Positions 34,496-46,119 of a stretch of DNA of 64,000 nucleotides are shown in pieces. The position numbers were made by a program, and so were the translations under genes. The notes under the pieces are model-generated. The model was not told the DNA's origin. It saw nothing but the letters and a program-made list of their open reading frames with translations, and made no database searches. Position 1 is the stretch's first letter; the number at the start of each line of letters is the position of its first letter. Source of the stretch: Vandiemenella viatica (lineage: Eukaryota > Arthropoda > Insecta > Orthoptera > Morabidae); the NCBI GenBank assembly GCA_031002005.1, contig CM061919.1, forward strand, positions 220,222,739 to 220,286,738, given 5' to 3'.

Positions 34496-37433
34496 AAGAA
34501 CCGTATCTGAATCAGTACACTCGGGACCAATGTTGTGGAGTGAACCACACCTTAGCAGGGAATATGGCGGACGGTGCTCGATACTCTTGCGTAAAACGGG
34601 GAGCTTTTACCGGGCTAATCAATCGACATTCAGTTTTTTTATCTGATGTGTTGCCTTTCACCTATCTAAATAATTATGTCTTGTGGGAAAGCCGTTGTCA
34701 CCTATTTATATAACAAGCAAAAAACGTTAGAGATAATCAGTAATTTGAGGAGAGAAAACGGGTGGTAATTACAATGAAATAAGTAAATAATTAAGTTTTA
34801 AGCGCCTTTAAGTAACTGAAATTCGCAACATGAAACACGCTTGTAGTAGGTTAGTTAAAAATACTATCCACATGCCACATATTCCAATATTGTGCTACCT
34901 TAATCTTATAAAAAATTGGTGACCATTTAGAGATACACCAGTTAAATACTTCGTGCAATATTTCTCGTTTGTAAACCTTTTAAAAATTAGGAACTGCTGA
35001 ACTAGTGGTTTTAATTGGTACGTTAAATTGTCGCGTCAAGAAGGTAACTGATTCGACGGATGCTGGTGAAAATTTGTTTTATCCTACGAATCAGATCTTT
35101 TTAAACGGCGGTTTCTCGTAGATATAGTACTCTACGATTTTTCAAAACCAGTACTGATCAAGATTCCAAGTGGAAACGCTTTTTATCCAGTTACAGTATC
35201 ACTAAATAATTTTTTGGCGAATCGCTATGAAATAATTATGTAAATTACTTGCACGTAATAAGACGCTTGGAGTAGTCAAAATTGTCTTTTATCAGCAACA
35301 GGAAGTGGTGGACCATTGTTGTTATTAATAATTGTGATCAATCTCATGCTGCGGTGAAAACTTTCTCATACTTGTGATTTTATATAACGCGAATTTTTAC
35401 TTAACAATCTTTCATTATTTGAGGTAAATTTTTCAGCACCTCCCTTTAACGAATTTAACCTAAAAATCAGAATTTTTACACTCCCCCGCCAAATGGAGGG
35501 CTAGCACTGTTAATTCTTCCCCCCTCCCCAAACATTTAACATTATAACTCACATTTAAACGAGCATTTCGTATTAAAAAGAGCCTAAATTTGTATGTCCA
35601 GACATCGAACAATATTTAAGACGAATTTACTCTGGGATCATTTCATTATATTTCTGACTTTGTCGTTCATTTCCTGCAGAGAAACGCTGCTGATTCGCAA
35701 CATAACCTCGGACTAAATACGCGTTAAACACATGTGTACTTTTCCTGAATATAGACCCTTATAAACATGACGATTATGATAATTTTGTGGGACTGGGTGT
35801 TTAGTTAATAATGCCTGGCAGATTATTTGCGACGTGTGTTAAGTCACGCACTTAGCTACGTCCTTAACAAGTAAATCTACCTGCGAAATCTGAGATAGAA
35901 GGGCCTCTTTTCTATAAATTAAGGACAGCTAGGCAACGGAAATGTTGCAGCCATTTTATTGATTAGTCGTATTTATAGCGTCCAGCTTTCATTATTCATT
36001 GACGTCAACTGCGGTATTTTATTTAAAAAAACGTAAGTCAAATATGGTATGTGATTAAAGAGTCCGATGCACATACCAGAGTATACGAGGCCAGAATACT
36101 CTGTCCTCAGTTACATTTCGGTGTTAATTGAGATAACAGCTGTTTTCCGGCGGCAGAGAAAATCGAACGCAGATTAGTTGTGAAAGTTGGTCCTATACAC
36201 CGAACGTAAGTGGTACCCACCAAAGACCCTATGTCCTTCCTCAATGCAGAGGCAGGTTCCGCCGGAAAATGCTGCAAGGATTGCTATCTCTGCTTCCTGC
36301 CTTAGCCATTACGCGCTCGCCATAGGCAAGCTGCTAGTACACAATAGGAGGAGCGAGGACGAACCAGTCTGAATATGCATGGACCTGCGTCCTTACTTCC
36401 TTATCTGAGCCAAAACAAAGCGTTGACACTAAGCAGTAACAGTGTTCAAGCATTAATGTAGAGAAAACTCGCAGTTCAAGTCATGTTTAATAATCGAGAT
36501 ACGATCTTTATAGTCTCGGAAAGTGCAGTTTTAAAGGTGGTACAACTAGGTAATTCCTTGAACAGAAAGCGTTGGGCCAAGCTAGTACTTCAGTATAGCA
36601 TTATCAACCGCGATCTGCAACCTAGTAGACAGTTAACGTTAAAAAGTTACCTACCGTCAGAAACAGACAATATTAAAGCATCTATAGTATACAACGTAAC
36701 TTCGAAAAGACTGCCCTGCCTTACCTGAAAGAATACTGAGCTTTGTGCAATGAAAAAACTGTCAGCTGTGATGGTGAAATTTATTCGAGTCGGCATTTAA
36801 TTCAACCGTTACTGGGCATTACACTCATTCACCGATCTATCCATCCTCAAGATACGACTTTACTTCGCTTTAAATAAACCGATAGTGAAGAATTACCTTG
36901 AAGAGACGGTGGCCAAAGCGTCAGCACTCCTGAAAAACATTCTGAGAGATCTCTGTCACAAGAACTTCCAGGAATGCCGGAATCGAACGATTAACTGTGT
37001 GCTAGCAGAAAGGGCCGATTTCGAACTACATTAACAACTAAATTATAGTAAGTACTTATGTTCTAGTCAGCCTTAAATATCACACGAGCTGATTGACCAG
37101 TGGTTGCTTTTGGTTCTCGCATTCCCGATATCTAAAGCTCTTTTCCAGATACAGTCAACCTCATTTTTGTCCTCGATCGATTACTAAAAATTACTCCATA
37201 TTAATTCTAATAAGTACTCATGCAAAGGCCATGGTCGATTTTCTTCCCATCTCTTGTGAGCAATCATTTCCAGTCTAGATAATGCCTATATTTTTTTTTT
37301 TTTAAAATAGGTGTTATCAACTGCGAAGTCATTAAAATGGGAAGAGGATTGTGGGGCAAGAAACGTAAAGATAACTGGCGTTCAGCAATTTCAGAAAACG
37401 ATAGAAAACTGAAATCGGTATGACTTGACCATA
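34496..37433. other. intron, no gene recognised
   Basis: About 2.9 kb. Only short unmatched ORFs (34474-34713, 36187-36372, 36483-36728). A full CRE-type palindrome TGACGTCA lies at about 36000-36007, without other promoter context. Confidence 0.35.
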
Positions 37434-37686
37434 TAGTGTTGGATCAAGGGGGAGGGGGGAAGGGGGAAGGAACCGGGGCGTTTGCCCCGGGAGGCAATTT
37501 CAGGGGGGCAGCAAAATCGTGATTGAAAGGCGACCCTTTTTTTAGCTCGCTCCCTGCGGCGACAATGGATGATAATCGGGACGGCGGCGACACTCAGGAT
37601 GGCAACAATGAGCGGCAAAATAATGTTCCATGGGCGGAATCTCACAGTTTTTGCCCCCGGTCGGAAAATTCCTAGTTCCGCCACTG
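37434..37686 (-). mobile_element. non-autonomous DNA transposon, CAGTGGCGGAAC-type end
   Basis: Minus strand starts at 37686 with CAGTGGCGGAACTAGGAATT. The other end (AGTGTTGGATCAAGGGGG on plus) is a degraded version. The interior has CCGGGGGCAAAAAC, GGGGCAAACGCCCCGG and GGCAATTTCAGGGGGGC-type blocks typical of this kind of element in animals. It is fused in frame to the ORF above it but is not coding itself. Confidence 0.5.
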
Positions 37687-37825
37687 GGACCGTAGATCTA
37701 ATGCCAAATCCGAACGTTACCACACAGTCGCCAGGTTCCGGAACACCGCAGTCTGCAACCATCACAGCCAAAACAATGATAAGGTTTACAAAAAGTTTAA
37801 ATGTCGCTACGTTGTGGTGAGACAT
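37687..37825 (-). CDS. possible signal-peptide exon, unknown protein
   Basis: Minus ATG at 37823-37825 in a good context (ACAATG). It reads MSHHNVATFKLFVNLIIVLA and VMVADCGVPEPGDCVV: a basic N-terminus, a hydrophobic core and a plausible cleavage before the Cys-containing chain. It looks like the first coding exon of a small secreted protein. A GT lies after GACTGTGTG, and the frame otherwise runs into the transposon at 37686. The position inside the ADAMTS-like intron on the same strand allows a nested gene. No family recognised; chance is possible. Confidence 0.3.
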
Positions 37826-37829
37826 TGTG

Positions 37830-39778
37830 GATCCCTCGCATCGCGTTACGCAACATTAAGCGTCTAATTTGAATTCTTTCTTAATCGCGCAACATTTTTT
37901 GACAGACTTCATAATTAAATAGACGCTTGTAGCTGGTTTTATAACAGTAATTCCTGTAAAGCGCACAAGGCCTCAGACAGCAATTCCACGCCAAGTCATT
38001 AACATTACTGATGCTATTCAAGGTTGGTAGCTTGAATATTAAAGAAAAATTAATTCCTTTGTGCAAATTCGACGGAGTGGATGAAAATAACATAAAATCC
38101 GTTACGTGTTGCAGCAGTAGCACGAACCGTTGGAATTGCCGTAAAAGAAACTACTGTGAACTGCAAAAGTATGAAATCGATGTTGTTCTGACATTTTTTA
38201 TAGGGCTTATGTTCTTCTTCGCTCTGTAACCTCAAGGTCACTTTCAGAGGTTACGCTAAAACGAGACTGGTAACTTCCTTGAGTTCTGTCCATGATTTTA
38301 CAGATCAGTGGAATGAATAATTTACGGAGACAATGAATTTAATTTATTGAGACTTATTCAGTGGCGCTGTCGACTGTATAACGTGAAAGTCCTCTTTGAT
38401 GAAACTAGCGAAATACAGATCTTTATCGCTTAAGTCTTGACGAATTTAGGAAAAACACGAACAGGTTGCTTTAATTAAACAGGAAGCTAATCAGATCGTC
38501 TACAAACCATTGACTGGTATTGCAGCTAATGTATTTTCGTGTGAAAAGGCCCAGCATTTAAACAAATAAGGAATGCTAAAGTTAGAAGAGGCGCTAATTA
38601 GGATTTTACTGTCTTGATGAAAAAATATCTAAATCAGTAGTGATAAGCTATCCTGGGCTTTGCAATGACTGAAATTACAATTTCCTTTCGAGGATAACAA
38701 GATGAACTTACATTTCAACGAACACTGCGTACTAAGAAAACATTATTATTATTATTGTTAAGAGATCAAATAATGTCTGTAAAATGGATTCTAACTTCGT
38801 TTATTTTTGAATGATTTTGCTGTGCTACTGACTTTTACTACTATTCTCTTCGTGTTAGTGAAGCATAATTGCAAAATGCTATAGGCATTATTTTCTCACG
38901 ATATATTACGTATAATTTTAATTACAGATACCATCAATACTACCGGTAAAATATTACGTCTGTTCTACTGAGACACTAGTAACGTTCCTTTTGTTCGAAG
39001 AGTATGTGTCTGTGCAGATAATGTTTAATATGAGTGCTCTATATTAATGAGGGTAAACACATTAAATTCGCTACAGAATAATTTTAAATTCACGCCAGAT
39101 TTACTGAAAGCAAACTAACAAGGACAACGTAAGTCATTAGGTGGAATCAATTTTTTGACATTCCGTTTGGAGAGAATTTGAATTAAGTGATTGAGCATGC
39201 ACGGAATAGGTTTTATTTTCATGGCATTTGTGACACGCCCGTCATCCAGTATTACAAAACGTTTCCAAGGACTTCATAAAGTCACGTAAGCTGTGGGGCC
39301 TTGAACGACGTCCGCAACCACTTACAGCACCAACTTCAAAAGGAAACTGAAGTGTGCACCATTATATCTATAACATTTGCTGAAAAGGTAAAGGCGGGTG
39401 GTATTAGACGAAGTTGCAGTTCACGTTTGCTTCAATCCAAACGACAGTCCCGATGTTATTAAGTAGAATGAAAGAATCACATACTGGACGAGAAATAAAA
39501 ACAATAAGGGAAATAAACATTAAGAGTAAGTAACAACAGCGACAATCGCCTGAAACCTCCTGGAAAATTTATTTACCTCTAAAGTTTTAAAGGCATTTAT
39601 TTCTTGAAATGAAATGCCTAGTGGAAATTAGTGAAAAAAAACACAGCGGTAATTTATGAAGAAGATCGTGCACAAGTACTATATCGGAAATAAAGTCTTT
39701 AACAACGACTTCAGCGCTCAGGAAGCTGTAACAACTGTTGCAGGCAAAACTGCTTCTGAATGATCAGTCAGGAAGATA
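37830..39778. other. intron, no gene recognised
   Basis: AT-rich, with short unmatched ORFs at 37881-38241 on both strands. Confidence 0.35.
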
Positions 39779-40941
39779 CACTGATCAGCCAGAATATTAT
39801 GACCACCTAAATACTATCGATATAAACTCGTCCAGCAACGACTGCTAGTCAGACACACGCACGGTGCATGTAGTATCAGTGAGCGTGCTATTCGTGTTTA
39901 GAATGGGGAAGACGCGCGATCTATCTGAGTTTGACCAAGGGCAGATTTTGATGGCCCGGAGGCTCGGCACGAGCATTTCTGAAACTGCACGATTATTCTG
40001 GTGTTCAAGTAGTGCTGTGCTAAGTGTCTTTGACAAGTGGCGAAACAAAGGTGAAACCACGTCCAAACGTCGAGGGGTTGGGCAGACACCCCTCATTACA
40101 GATGGACATCGTAGGCTGGGCAGACTGGTAAAACAGGACAGGCGGCGAACTGTGGCTGAACTAACATCAGACTTTAATGCTGGGCAGAGTACAAGTGTGT
40201 CTGAACATACAGTTCATTCCTAACGAAGGGCCCCCGCAGTCGACGACCCATGCATGTGCCAATATTAACGCCACGACATAGGCAACTACGACTGAAATGG
40301 GCACTTGACCATCTTTACTGGACGTTGGCGCAGTGGCAGAGCGTTGCATGGTCTGATGAATTTCGATACCTGCATATCCGTCGTTTTCCAGGGCCACAGC
40401 TTCTTGACACCTGAACTGCTGGACGGAGACAAACTGGAGATGGCTCAATTATGCTCTGGGGAACGTTCACGTGGGCATCCACGGGTCCAGTGGAGCTCGT
40501 GCAAGGCACCATGACGGCCAATAAGTATCTTACACTGGTTTCAGACCATTTACAACTCTTCATGACTACCATGTTTCGCAACGGCAGTGGCATTTTTGAA
40601 AAAGATAATGTGCCATGTCACTAGGCCAGGAGTGTAATAGAGTGGTTCGAGGAACACAGTGGCGAGTTGCAATGATGTGCCGGCCCCCAACAAGCCAGAT
40701 CTGAGCCCGAACGAACACATCTGGGATGTGATTGAACGTGGCGTCAGAGCTCATCGCCCCCCCTTCCAGGAATTTACGGGAATTAGGTGAGTTATGTGTG
40801 CAGATGTGGTGTCAAATCCCTCCAGCGACCTATCAAGGCCTCACTGCTTCCATGCCAATACGCGTCGCCGCTGTTATCCGTGCCAAAGGCGGACATACCG
40901 GCTATTAGGTAGGTGGTCATAATCATCTTGACTGATCAGTG
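39779..40941 (+). mobile_element. Tc1-type transposon with inverted repeats
   Basis: The ends are CACTGATCAGCCAGAATATT and, inward from the right, CACTGATCAGTCAAGATGAT, both running into TATGACCACCTA. TA precedes the left end (39777-39778); the right flank is GTGTA, so the duplication is eroded. At 1163 bp it is slightly short of a full Tc1. From memory this family is common in orthopteroid genomes. Confidence 0.9.
39903..40790 (+). pseudogene. Tc1 transposase, disabled
   Basis: The first 106 codons from the ATG at 39903 are open: MGKTRDLSEFDQGQILMARR, then a helix-turn-helix, a KRRGVGQTPLI GRPR-like linker and a second DNA-binding segment. A small deletion near 40220 (VHS then stop) breaks the frame. 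The catalytic blocks remain in other frames: AWSDEF at about 40345, KDNVPCH at about 40605 and SPNEHIWD at about 40710. There is also a shortened segment after the first aspartate. It cannot make an active enzyme. Confidence 0.85.
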
Positions 40942-41334
40942 GTGTACACTTATTCGACCAGAAAAGCACTGTTATTAGTGACGTAATACAAGAGGTACTG
41001 AAAGCAGTTGCAAGACAGTCCCATCGGGGGCTGTAAGTCCTCATCTTGACATCTGCGGTAGGAATGGCCGACTTCCAATAGCTTGCAACTCTCGTTAAAA
41101 GGCAGAATAGCACGAAGCTGCCTCTGTTCTCTCTTTCTTGCATTTCCATCGTAGTTTGTGAGATACTGAGACAGAACTTTTAAGTACAGCAGATTGCTTG
41201 TACAGTCTTCGTGTAAAATCTTTTTCAAACTGCTGCTCTAAGCCACGACACTTACTTTCAGCACCTTCCCAATTGGAGACACTCTGAATTTGGCCTATTC
41301 TTTATCTCCAACTTGAATTTTCAGGCAAGAAAAA
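40942..41334. other. intron, no gene recognised
   Basis: About 390 bp with overlapping short minus ORFs (40874-41228) and no recognisable domain. Confidence 0.3.
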
Positions 41335-41913
41335 CAGGGTGATTCAGGAGGCATGGTAAATATTAAAACGGGTGGTAGTATGAACAATATTGAATTAAAA
41401 AAGTTCTTATAAATACGTGTCCGATTTCCATTCGTTTTGGAGATAAAGGTGCTGGAATGTTATGCATGAAGTAAACATCAGAAAATGATCAAGAGCACAC
41501 AAATAACTTACTGAAGATTTCGTTAGTTTAGGTTATGTACTACAAGTAGACTGTTGTCTCAGCCTCGTAACAAAGCAACTAGAGTCTTTTTTCTGAGATG
41601 CGCGCGCATTGGGTCTGTACGTGTCAACTTCAAGCATCAATAAAGTGTTTCAATTTATGTATCGAAGTCGATGGTAGGATTTTCGAACATTTAATTTAAA
41701 CTGTTTTAAACTATTCGTTTGTTTTTGCATAAATAAAATACCTCAATAAGTTATTTGTGTGCTCTTGATCATATTCTGAGGTTTATTTTACGCATAACAT
41801 TCTAGCACCTGTATCTCCAAAACGAATCGAAACATGTTTATATGAACTCCTTAGTCAATATTGTCCATGCTACCATCTCCTTCAATATTTACCATTCCTC
41901 CTCATTCACCCTG
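41335..41913. mobile_element. foldback element with inverted arms of about 170 bp
   Basis: 41335-41510 and the reverse complement of 41746-41913 align over their whole length, starting CAGGGTGA(T/A)T(C/G)AGGAGG and ending AGCACACAAATAACTTA, with an estimated identity of about 80-85%. The spacer (41511-41745) is unique in the window and non-coding. The structure would form a long hairpin. No clear target duplication. Class unknown. Confidence 0.85.
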
Positions 41914-42079
41914 TACATGGCCGTTCAGTTGTCTTTCCAGAATATTTCTGCTAATCCCTCGTTATATGAGGCAACTTTCTAGAAAGATCAGCGACATTTA
42001 CACTATTGATTAAATTACCAGTTGTAATGCTTAAGACTTATATTGCTGCTAGATTTACCAATAGCCGTCTCAGCAACAC

Positions 42080-42320
42080 TGCATCAGTTGTGTAATTCAG
42101 CGAGGTGGGATCAGCTTTTTGGCGACCTCCATAATTTGATACTTCTTAATACTCATTTCTAATTCCCAATTCTCGCAGAAGGTTTCGATTTTATGAACAT
42201 CACCTTACAGCATTGAGAAATGGATTACAGTTCAGCGATACTAATTCTATTTCATACTAACGGTCGTATGGTTGCGTCTATTACGCCACACAGATCGTTA
42301 GTAAAAATGAGAGAAACCAA
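42080..42320 (-). pseudogene. LINE reverse transcriptase fragment
   Basis: Minus strand VSLIFTNDLCGVIDATIRPL resembles the LGPLLFLIYINDL and following segment, and WELEMSIKKYQIME resembles the region after FADD. The palm motif is lost. In genomic order it lies downstream of the FADD-like block at 42560-43066, so it is a second copy or a rearranged piece. Confidence 0.6.
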
Positions 42321-42559
42321 GGACACTACTACAAATTAATAAGGAAGCCGCGTACTGCTTTTGCCAGTGCTCAAAAGCCATTATCGATAACTACAGGTTA
42401 GGCTATTAAGTCAATTCCCCAGATGTAAAGTTCTTCAGATACGTTATAAACGTGAAAATCCTGTACTAGACTGATAACTTACTTCAATGTTAAATCGAAC
42501 TGCAAGCGAGAAGAAATTAAATGAAGAAAGAACTATATCGTTCTAATGCGAGATTTATC

Positions 42560-43066
42560 AGTGTATCTAATAAGCTGATATTTCTTTGCATTTATGTTCA
42601 TCCCATGTTTACCAGCCTAACTAGATATGCTGTCCAGATCACCCTGCAGCTCTTTACAGCCCTCTACCGTTTCGAACATTTTATCTAGCATTATGTCATC
42701 TACAAACAATCTAATTTCTGTTAGTAAACCATCAACACAATAATAATTGTCCCAATACGATACGCTGTGGCACTCCACTTCCACCTTTTCTGATATTCCA
42801 TTTCCTACCCTAACTTGCTGTTTTCTAACTTTTGTATAAAAGTCTGTTTCTGTAATCATTCGACTGCAGTTTATCGTCTGGTTAACACTATGAACGTAAC
42901 TTCGACGGTAGAGTAACTGATAACAATATTGTTCAGACCGGTGTGACAACCAGCATTCTTCCTGGGAGCTATACGGCAGAGATGGGGGAGTGATGAACCT
43001 GCAAGAGTTTAATACATTGTCCAAGGACTGACAGGTAATGTGGAGCTCTACCTTTACCAATGCCAC
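42560..43066 (-). pseudogene. jockey-type reverse transcriptase fragment with FVDD motif
   Basis: The minus strand is open for 149 codons, and its C-terminal half reads EIRLFVDDIMLDKMF, EGCKELQGDLDSISS, then after a stop KHGMNINAKKYQLIRY. FVDD is the FADD catalytic box of non-LTR reverse transcriptases. The LQxDLD and MxINxKK spacing is that of jockey-group elements. The N-terminal half of the ORF is not recognisable. Confidence 0.8.
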
Positions 43067-43259
43067 CCCATGCGTATTATTGGTCCGTGTGTTCCTGTGA
43101 AATTATCAAGGATAATTAATTCATTACGCAGGTATGTAAGGGTTCACTTATCTGACAAACTTAAAAAGAGGTATCACTCCTGTCATTAAAGCTGTTTCTT
43201 AACAGAAGGTACGAATTTATTTATAAAAAATTTTCATCCATGTTCTAAATGAAATAACA

Positions 43260-43565
43260 TCTTGTGTTCGTGTGCCTTATTAGTTTTCTTTTTCTCCGGT
43301 GGCCAATGAGTATCATGAGAAAAGAGGAGGGCCAACTCAGTTCCTTACCCCTGTCCTGCTACGCTCGGCGTGCTTAATCTACTGTGGGAAACTCTTGTGA
43401 ACTGTGAAGCTTATGAGGCGGACTGGGGATCGTACCAGCATTTGTCTAGATAACTGCGGAAACCCCTCTAAAAACCGTAATCAGGGCAGCCAGTGTCCGG
43501 TCCCTTTGTACCCTCCCGATCAAGTGTGGGGACTCTCAGTGCACTAAAGCACATTGAAAGATGTT
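43260..43565 (+). repeat. dispersed repeat family C, copy 1
   Basis: The second half, CTAAAAACCGTAATCAGGGC and GGTCCCTTTGTACCCTCCC, aligns with 57870-57960 (CTAAAAACCACAATCAGG, GGTCCTATTGTACGTACCTT). I recall similar AAACC(A/G)CAATCAGG blocks from orthopteroid SINE-like repeats. No tRNA head recognised. Confidence 0.5.
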
Positions 43566-44035
43566 GGTTTATTACTTATTATTATAACTGCAATTAGTTT
43601 ATTTGTCCGATGTTCCAATGGTCAGATCACTAACTATTTGTCTGGTGCTAAATACAATTCCAGATACACTTGTCACATTTTTTTCTGTTGATAACTTGTA
43701 AGAATATGCCCTCGTGGCTGTACGGGTGACGCCGCCTCAGTTTGTAAAAATTCGCTCATTCTGCTGCTTTGTGTCCTGGCAGTTTAGTGAAGCAAAACAG
43801 CAGAATATACCTTGCAACTGACCTTCAATGGACATTAGCAGTTTGCTTCAAAAACTTTTGAAAACTTTTTAATCCTCATGCTGTTATTTTCTGTAAACTT
43901 AATCCCGACAATTTTTTAAACACATTTGACTGAGAAATAACGAACTTATTTGAAGATCGAATTTTAACAAAGCATTTATTAAAGCATAAGCCAAAGTTAT
44001 TTGAGTATTAAACAGTGGATCACATTTTATGTGTC
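43566..44035. other. intron, no gene recognised
   Basis: AT-rich, about 470 bp, no credible ORF or repeat. Confidence 0.3.
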
Positions 44036-44432
44036 GTGAAGTGTGGTGGGTAAAGGTTAACGCTCTGCCCTCGCATTCTGGAGGACGTGTGTTCGAATCT
44101 CCTTCCGCCATCCAAATTTTCCATGTTTTCCCGAAATCACTCCAAGCGAATTCCAGCTTGTTTCAGTTAGACGGTCAAGGTCGAGTTCTTACCCCTTCCT
44201 TGCTCCCAGTCCTATCTCCGTTCTAATGACCTCGATGTCTTTTTTTTAAAGGAAGCATCCCGCCATTCGCCTGGAGTGATTTGAGGAAACCATGGAAAAC
44301 CAAAATCTGGATGCCCGGTCGGGGATTCGAACCCGTGTCCTCCCGAATGCGAGGCCAGAACGTTAACCGTTCACCCACCATGCTCGGTACCTCGATGTCG
44401 ACTAGGCGTAAAGCCAAAAGCAAAAAAAGGAA
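44036..44432 (+). mobile_element. SINE-A (outer copy), split by a second SINE
   Basis: The plus head AGTGTGGTGGGTAAAGGTTA and B-box TGTTCGAATCTCC are followed by a body to ACCTCGATGTC at 44229-44239. The 3' end GACTAGGCGTAAAGCCAAAA resumes at 44400. The interruption is the SINE at 44240-44388. This outer copy has the GTAAAGCC-type 3' end. Confidence 0.9.
44240..44388 (-). mobile_element. SINE-A (inner copy) with perfect duplication and 3'-shortened RNA
   Basis: A minus-strand copy inserted in the outer SINE. ACCTCGATGTC is duplicated at 44229-44239 and 44389-44399. The tRNA head is complete (ACCGAGCATGGTGGGTGAAC on minus). However, its poly(A) (TTTTTTT on plus at 44240-44247) follows directly after GGATGCTTCCTTT, so the usual last 70-80 bp are absent. 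The retrotransposed RNA ended early, which suggests that a poly(A) tract rather than a specific 3' end sufficed for mobilisation. Confidence 0.92.
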
Positions 44433-44679
44433 ATTTCGTAGGGTTACGAAGAAATACTCGTTTTCGGTGATCCTACTTCCTGTCCTAGTCGCATTTTCCT
44501 ATTATTTCGCATAGAAGTAATCGTTGCTGACTATGAATTTAGTCCTAAACTTAAAATATTTCGACAGTTTGAGCCATATTAATTTCAAAACGATTTAGGT
44601 AGTCAGTCGGCGGGTTTGTTACGTGTGATTTAATTTCGTCTGACATCGGACGTTAGTAGAAAACTGATGTTGCAGTCAT

Positions 44680-44990
44680 TTGAAGCATGGACTTACGTAA
44701 AATTTTCTTCAGACGATAGTATTGGTTTGAAGTGAGAATGCTGAATGATGTGTATACATAAATTAAATACCAAAAACGTTTACAGCACTTCCTCATTCTC
44801 TCGAATTGGAATGAGTTACCAAGGGGAATGATGAATAACCTACCGAAAACGTTAAAAGAATTTAAACTTAAAATTTGTAGAGGGCAAATGTAGGTGAGTG
44901 TAGGATAGGGGGAAGTTGGGTGTGTAGGGAAATTGCCACCGGAGCGTGTGCTCCATTGCAATTAAATTAAATTAAATTAAATTATATTGA
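44680..44990 (+). pseudogene. LINE ORF2 C-terminus and 3' end
   Basis: Plus frame YQKRLQHFLILSNWNELPRG, then MMNNLPKTLKEFKLKIC and a stop at about 44888. The WNxLP...LKxFKxxL pattern is the usual end of jockey/CR1-type ORF2. Then follow the GTGTGTAGGGAAATTGCCAC and GGAGCGTGTGCTCC blocks and an (AATTAA)n tail. It defines the family of the 3' fragments at 1-170, 2860 and 10085. Confidence 0.75.
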
Positions 44991-45459
44991 AAAAACACCG
45001 AATCCATTACGAATAGAAAAGAAAAATTTTTGGACTGCACCACTTCCGGAACCAAACCGAAACTGCTTCGTTGTAATGCCCTCTTCATGTCTTGTGCTCT
45101 TATTTTACGGTAAGGTCGCCACAATTAAATTAAAAATGTCGAAATATGAGAGGCTGCACAATTGCGAAATGCCATCAGCACTGCAAAAATAACATAAAGG
45201 GGATCATAATAATGTAAACAGTTTCGTTTTGTCATAGAGGTCGTGCTTAGGTTGAAATGTGACCTGGACCAAAAGAAAGAAACTTCGTAGTTGTTAAGTT
45301 CCTGCATAAAGGAAGTGTCGTTAATTTCGAGATAATTGAGTGCGCATATTTCTCCTTAAATTGCAATGGCGACATTCGCTCCACACGGCCTATTTGTGTT
45401 TAATACATTACCAACCTGCAATACGTACGATACAGCTAGGTAAGCAGACAATGATTGCA
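44991..45459. other. intron, no gene recognised
   Basis: AT-rich to neutral; no recognised feature. Confidence 0.3.
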
Positions 45460-45915
45460 AACAATCGTGTTTGTGGAAGTTACCCCTGCGCCCTGACGTA
45501 AGCGTTACGCCGCGAGTACTGCTGGGAGCAGACACCTTCTCCCGGAAGCCCCCGCAAGCCGTGAAGCCCAGATGCGCAGCCGACTGGCAAACAACTCGCG
45601 CGCACACGGTTTTTTTATTTTATTTTACTTGTAATTGCTTCTGTTCTAGACAAGAAACTCCTCCGTCCGTGTGGCGGGGTTTATCGACCACGCCGACTAA
45701 CCGAATCGATTTCAACTGTGATCGAAACGACGGTGAAAGTCGTGTCGGTGTTTTATGCTTGTCGGTGCCAGGCTGCGACGAGAAAGTGTCACAGGCATAG
45801 CCGTCACGCTGCGCACAACGCCCTCTTCGATAGATCGATATCTCCTGCAGTGCGGGGGTAGCAATCGCATCCTGCATGGTCTCTGGCGGAAATCAGTCTC
45901 GAAACCTGAATGCAA
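45460..45915. promoter_or_regulatory. CpG-rich island, possible regulatory region or exon
   Basis: The strongest CpG-rich stretch in the window apart from the exon at 53.7 kb. It includes CCTGACGTAAGCGTTACGCC and several ORFs of 67-109 codons on both strands without known motifs. A good-looking plus-strand acceptor (TTGCTTCTGTTCTAG) ends at about 45650 before a CpG-rich block. It may be an alternative promoter or a non-coding exon. Unproven. Confidence 0.3.
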
Positions 45916-46119
45916 GAGGACATACGATTCTTTTTTTTTAAATTTATTAAGTGTGAGGATCTCATGGGATCTTAATGTTTAAACTAATTTAATTCTTCAA
46001 CTACCTTTATTACTTCAAGTTATCTCGATAACTGTTTAAGAAATGGACGCAATAAGATTTTCTCCCTACAGTACTGGCCATGCACTGCGTGTTCAACAAG
46101 TAATGGATATACCTCTAAC

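Noticed and set aside
37391..37686. Membrane-protein-like continuation of the minus ORF
   Set aside because: This part is the translation of a CAGTGGCGGAAC-type transposon, not of a gene.
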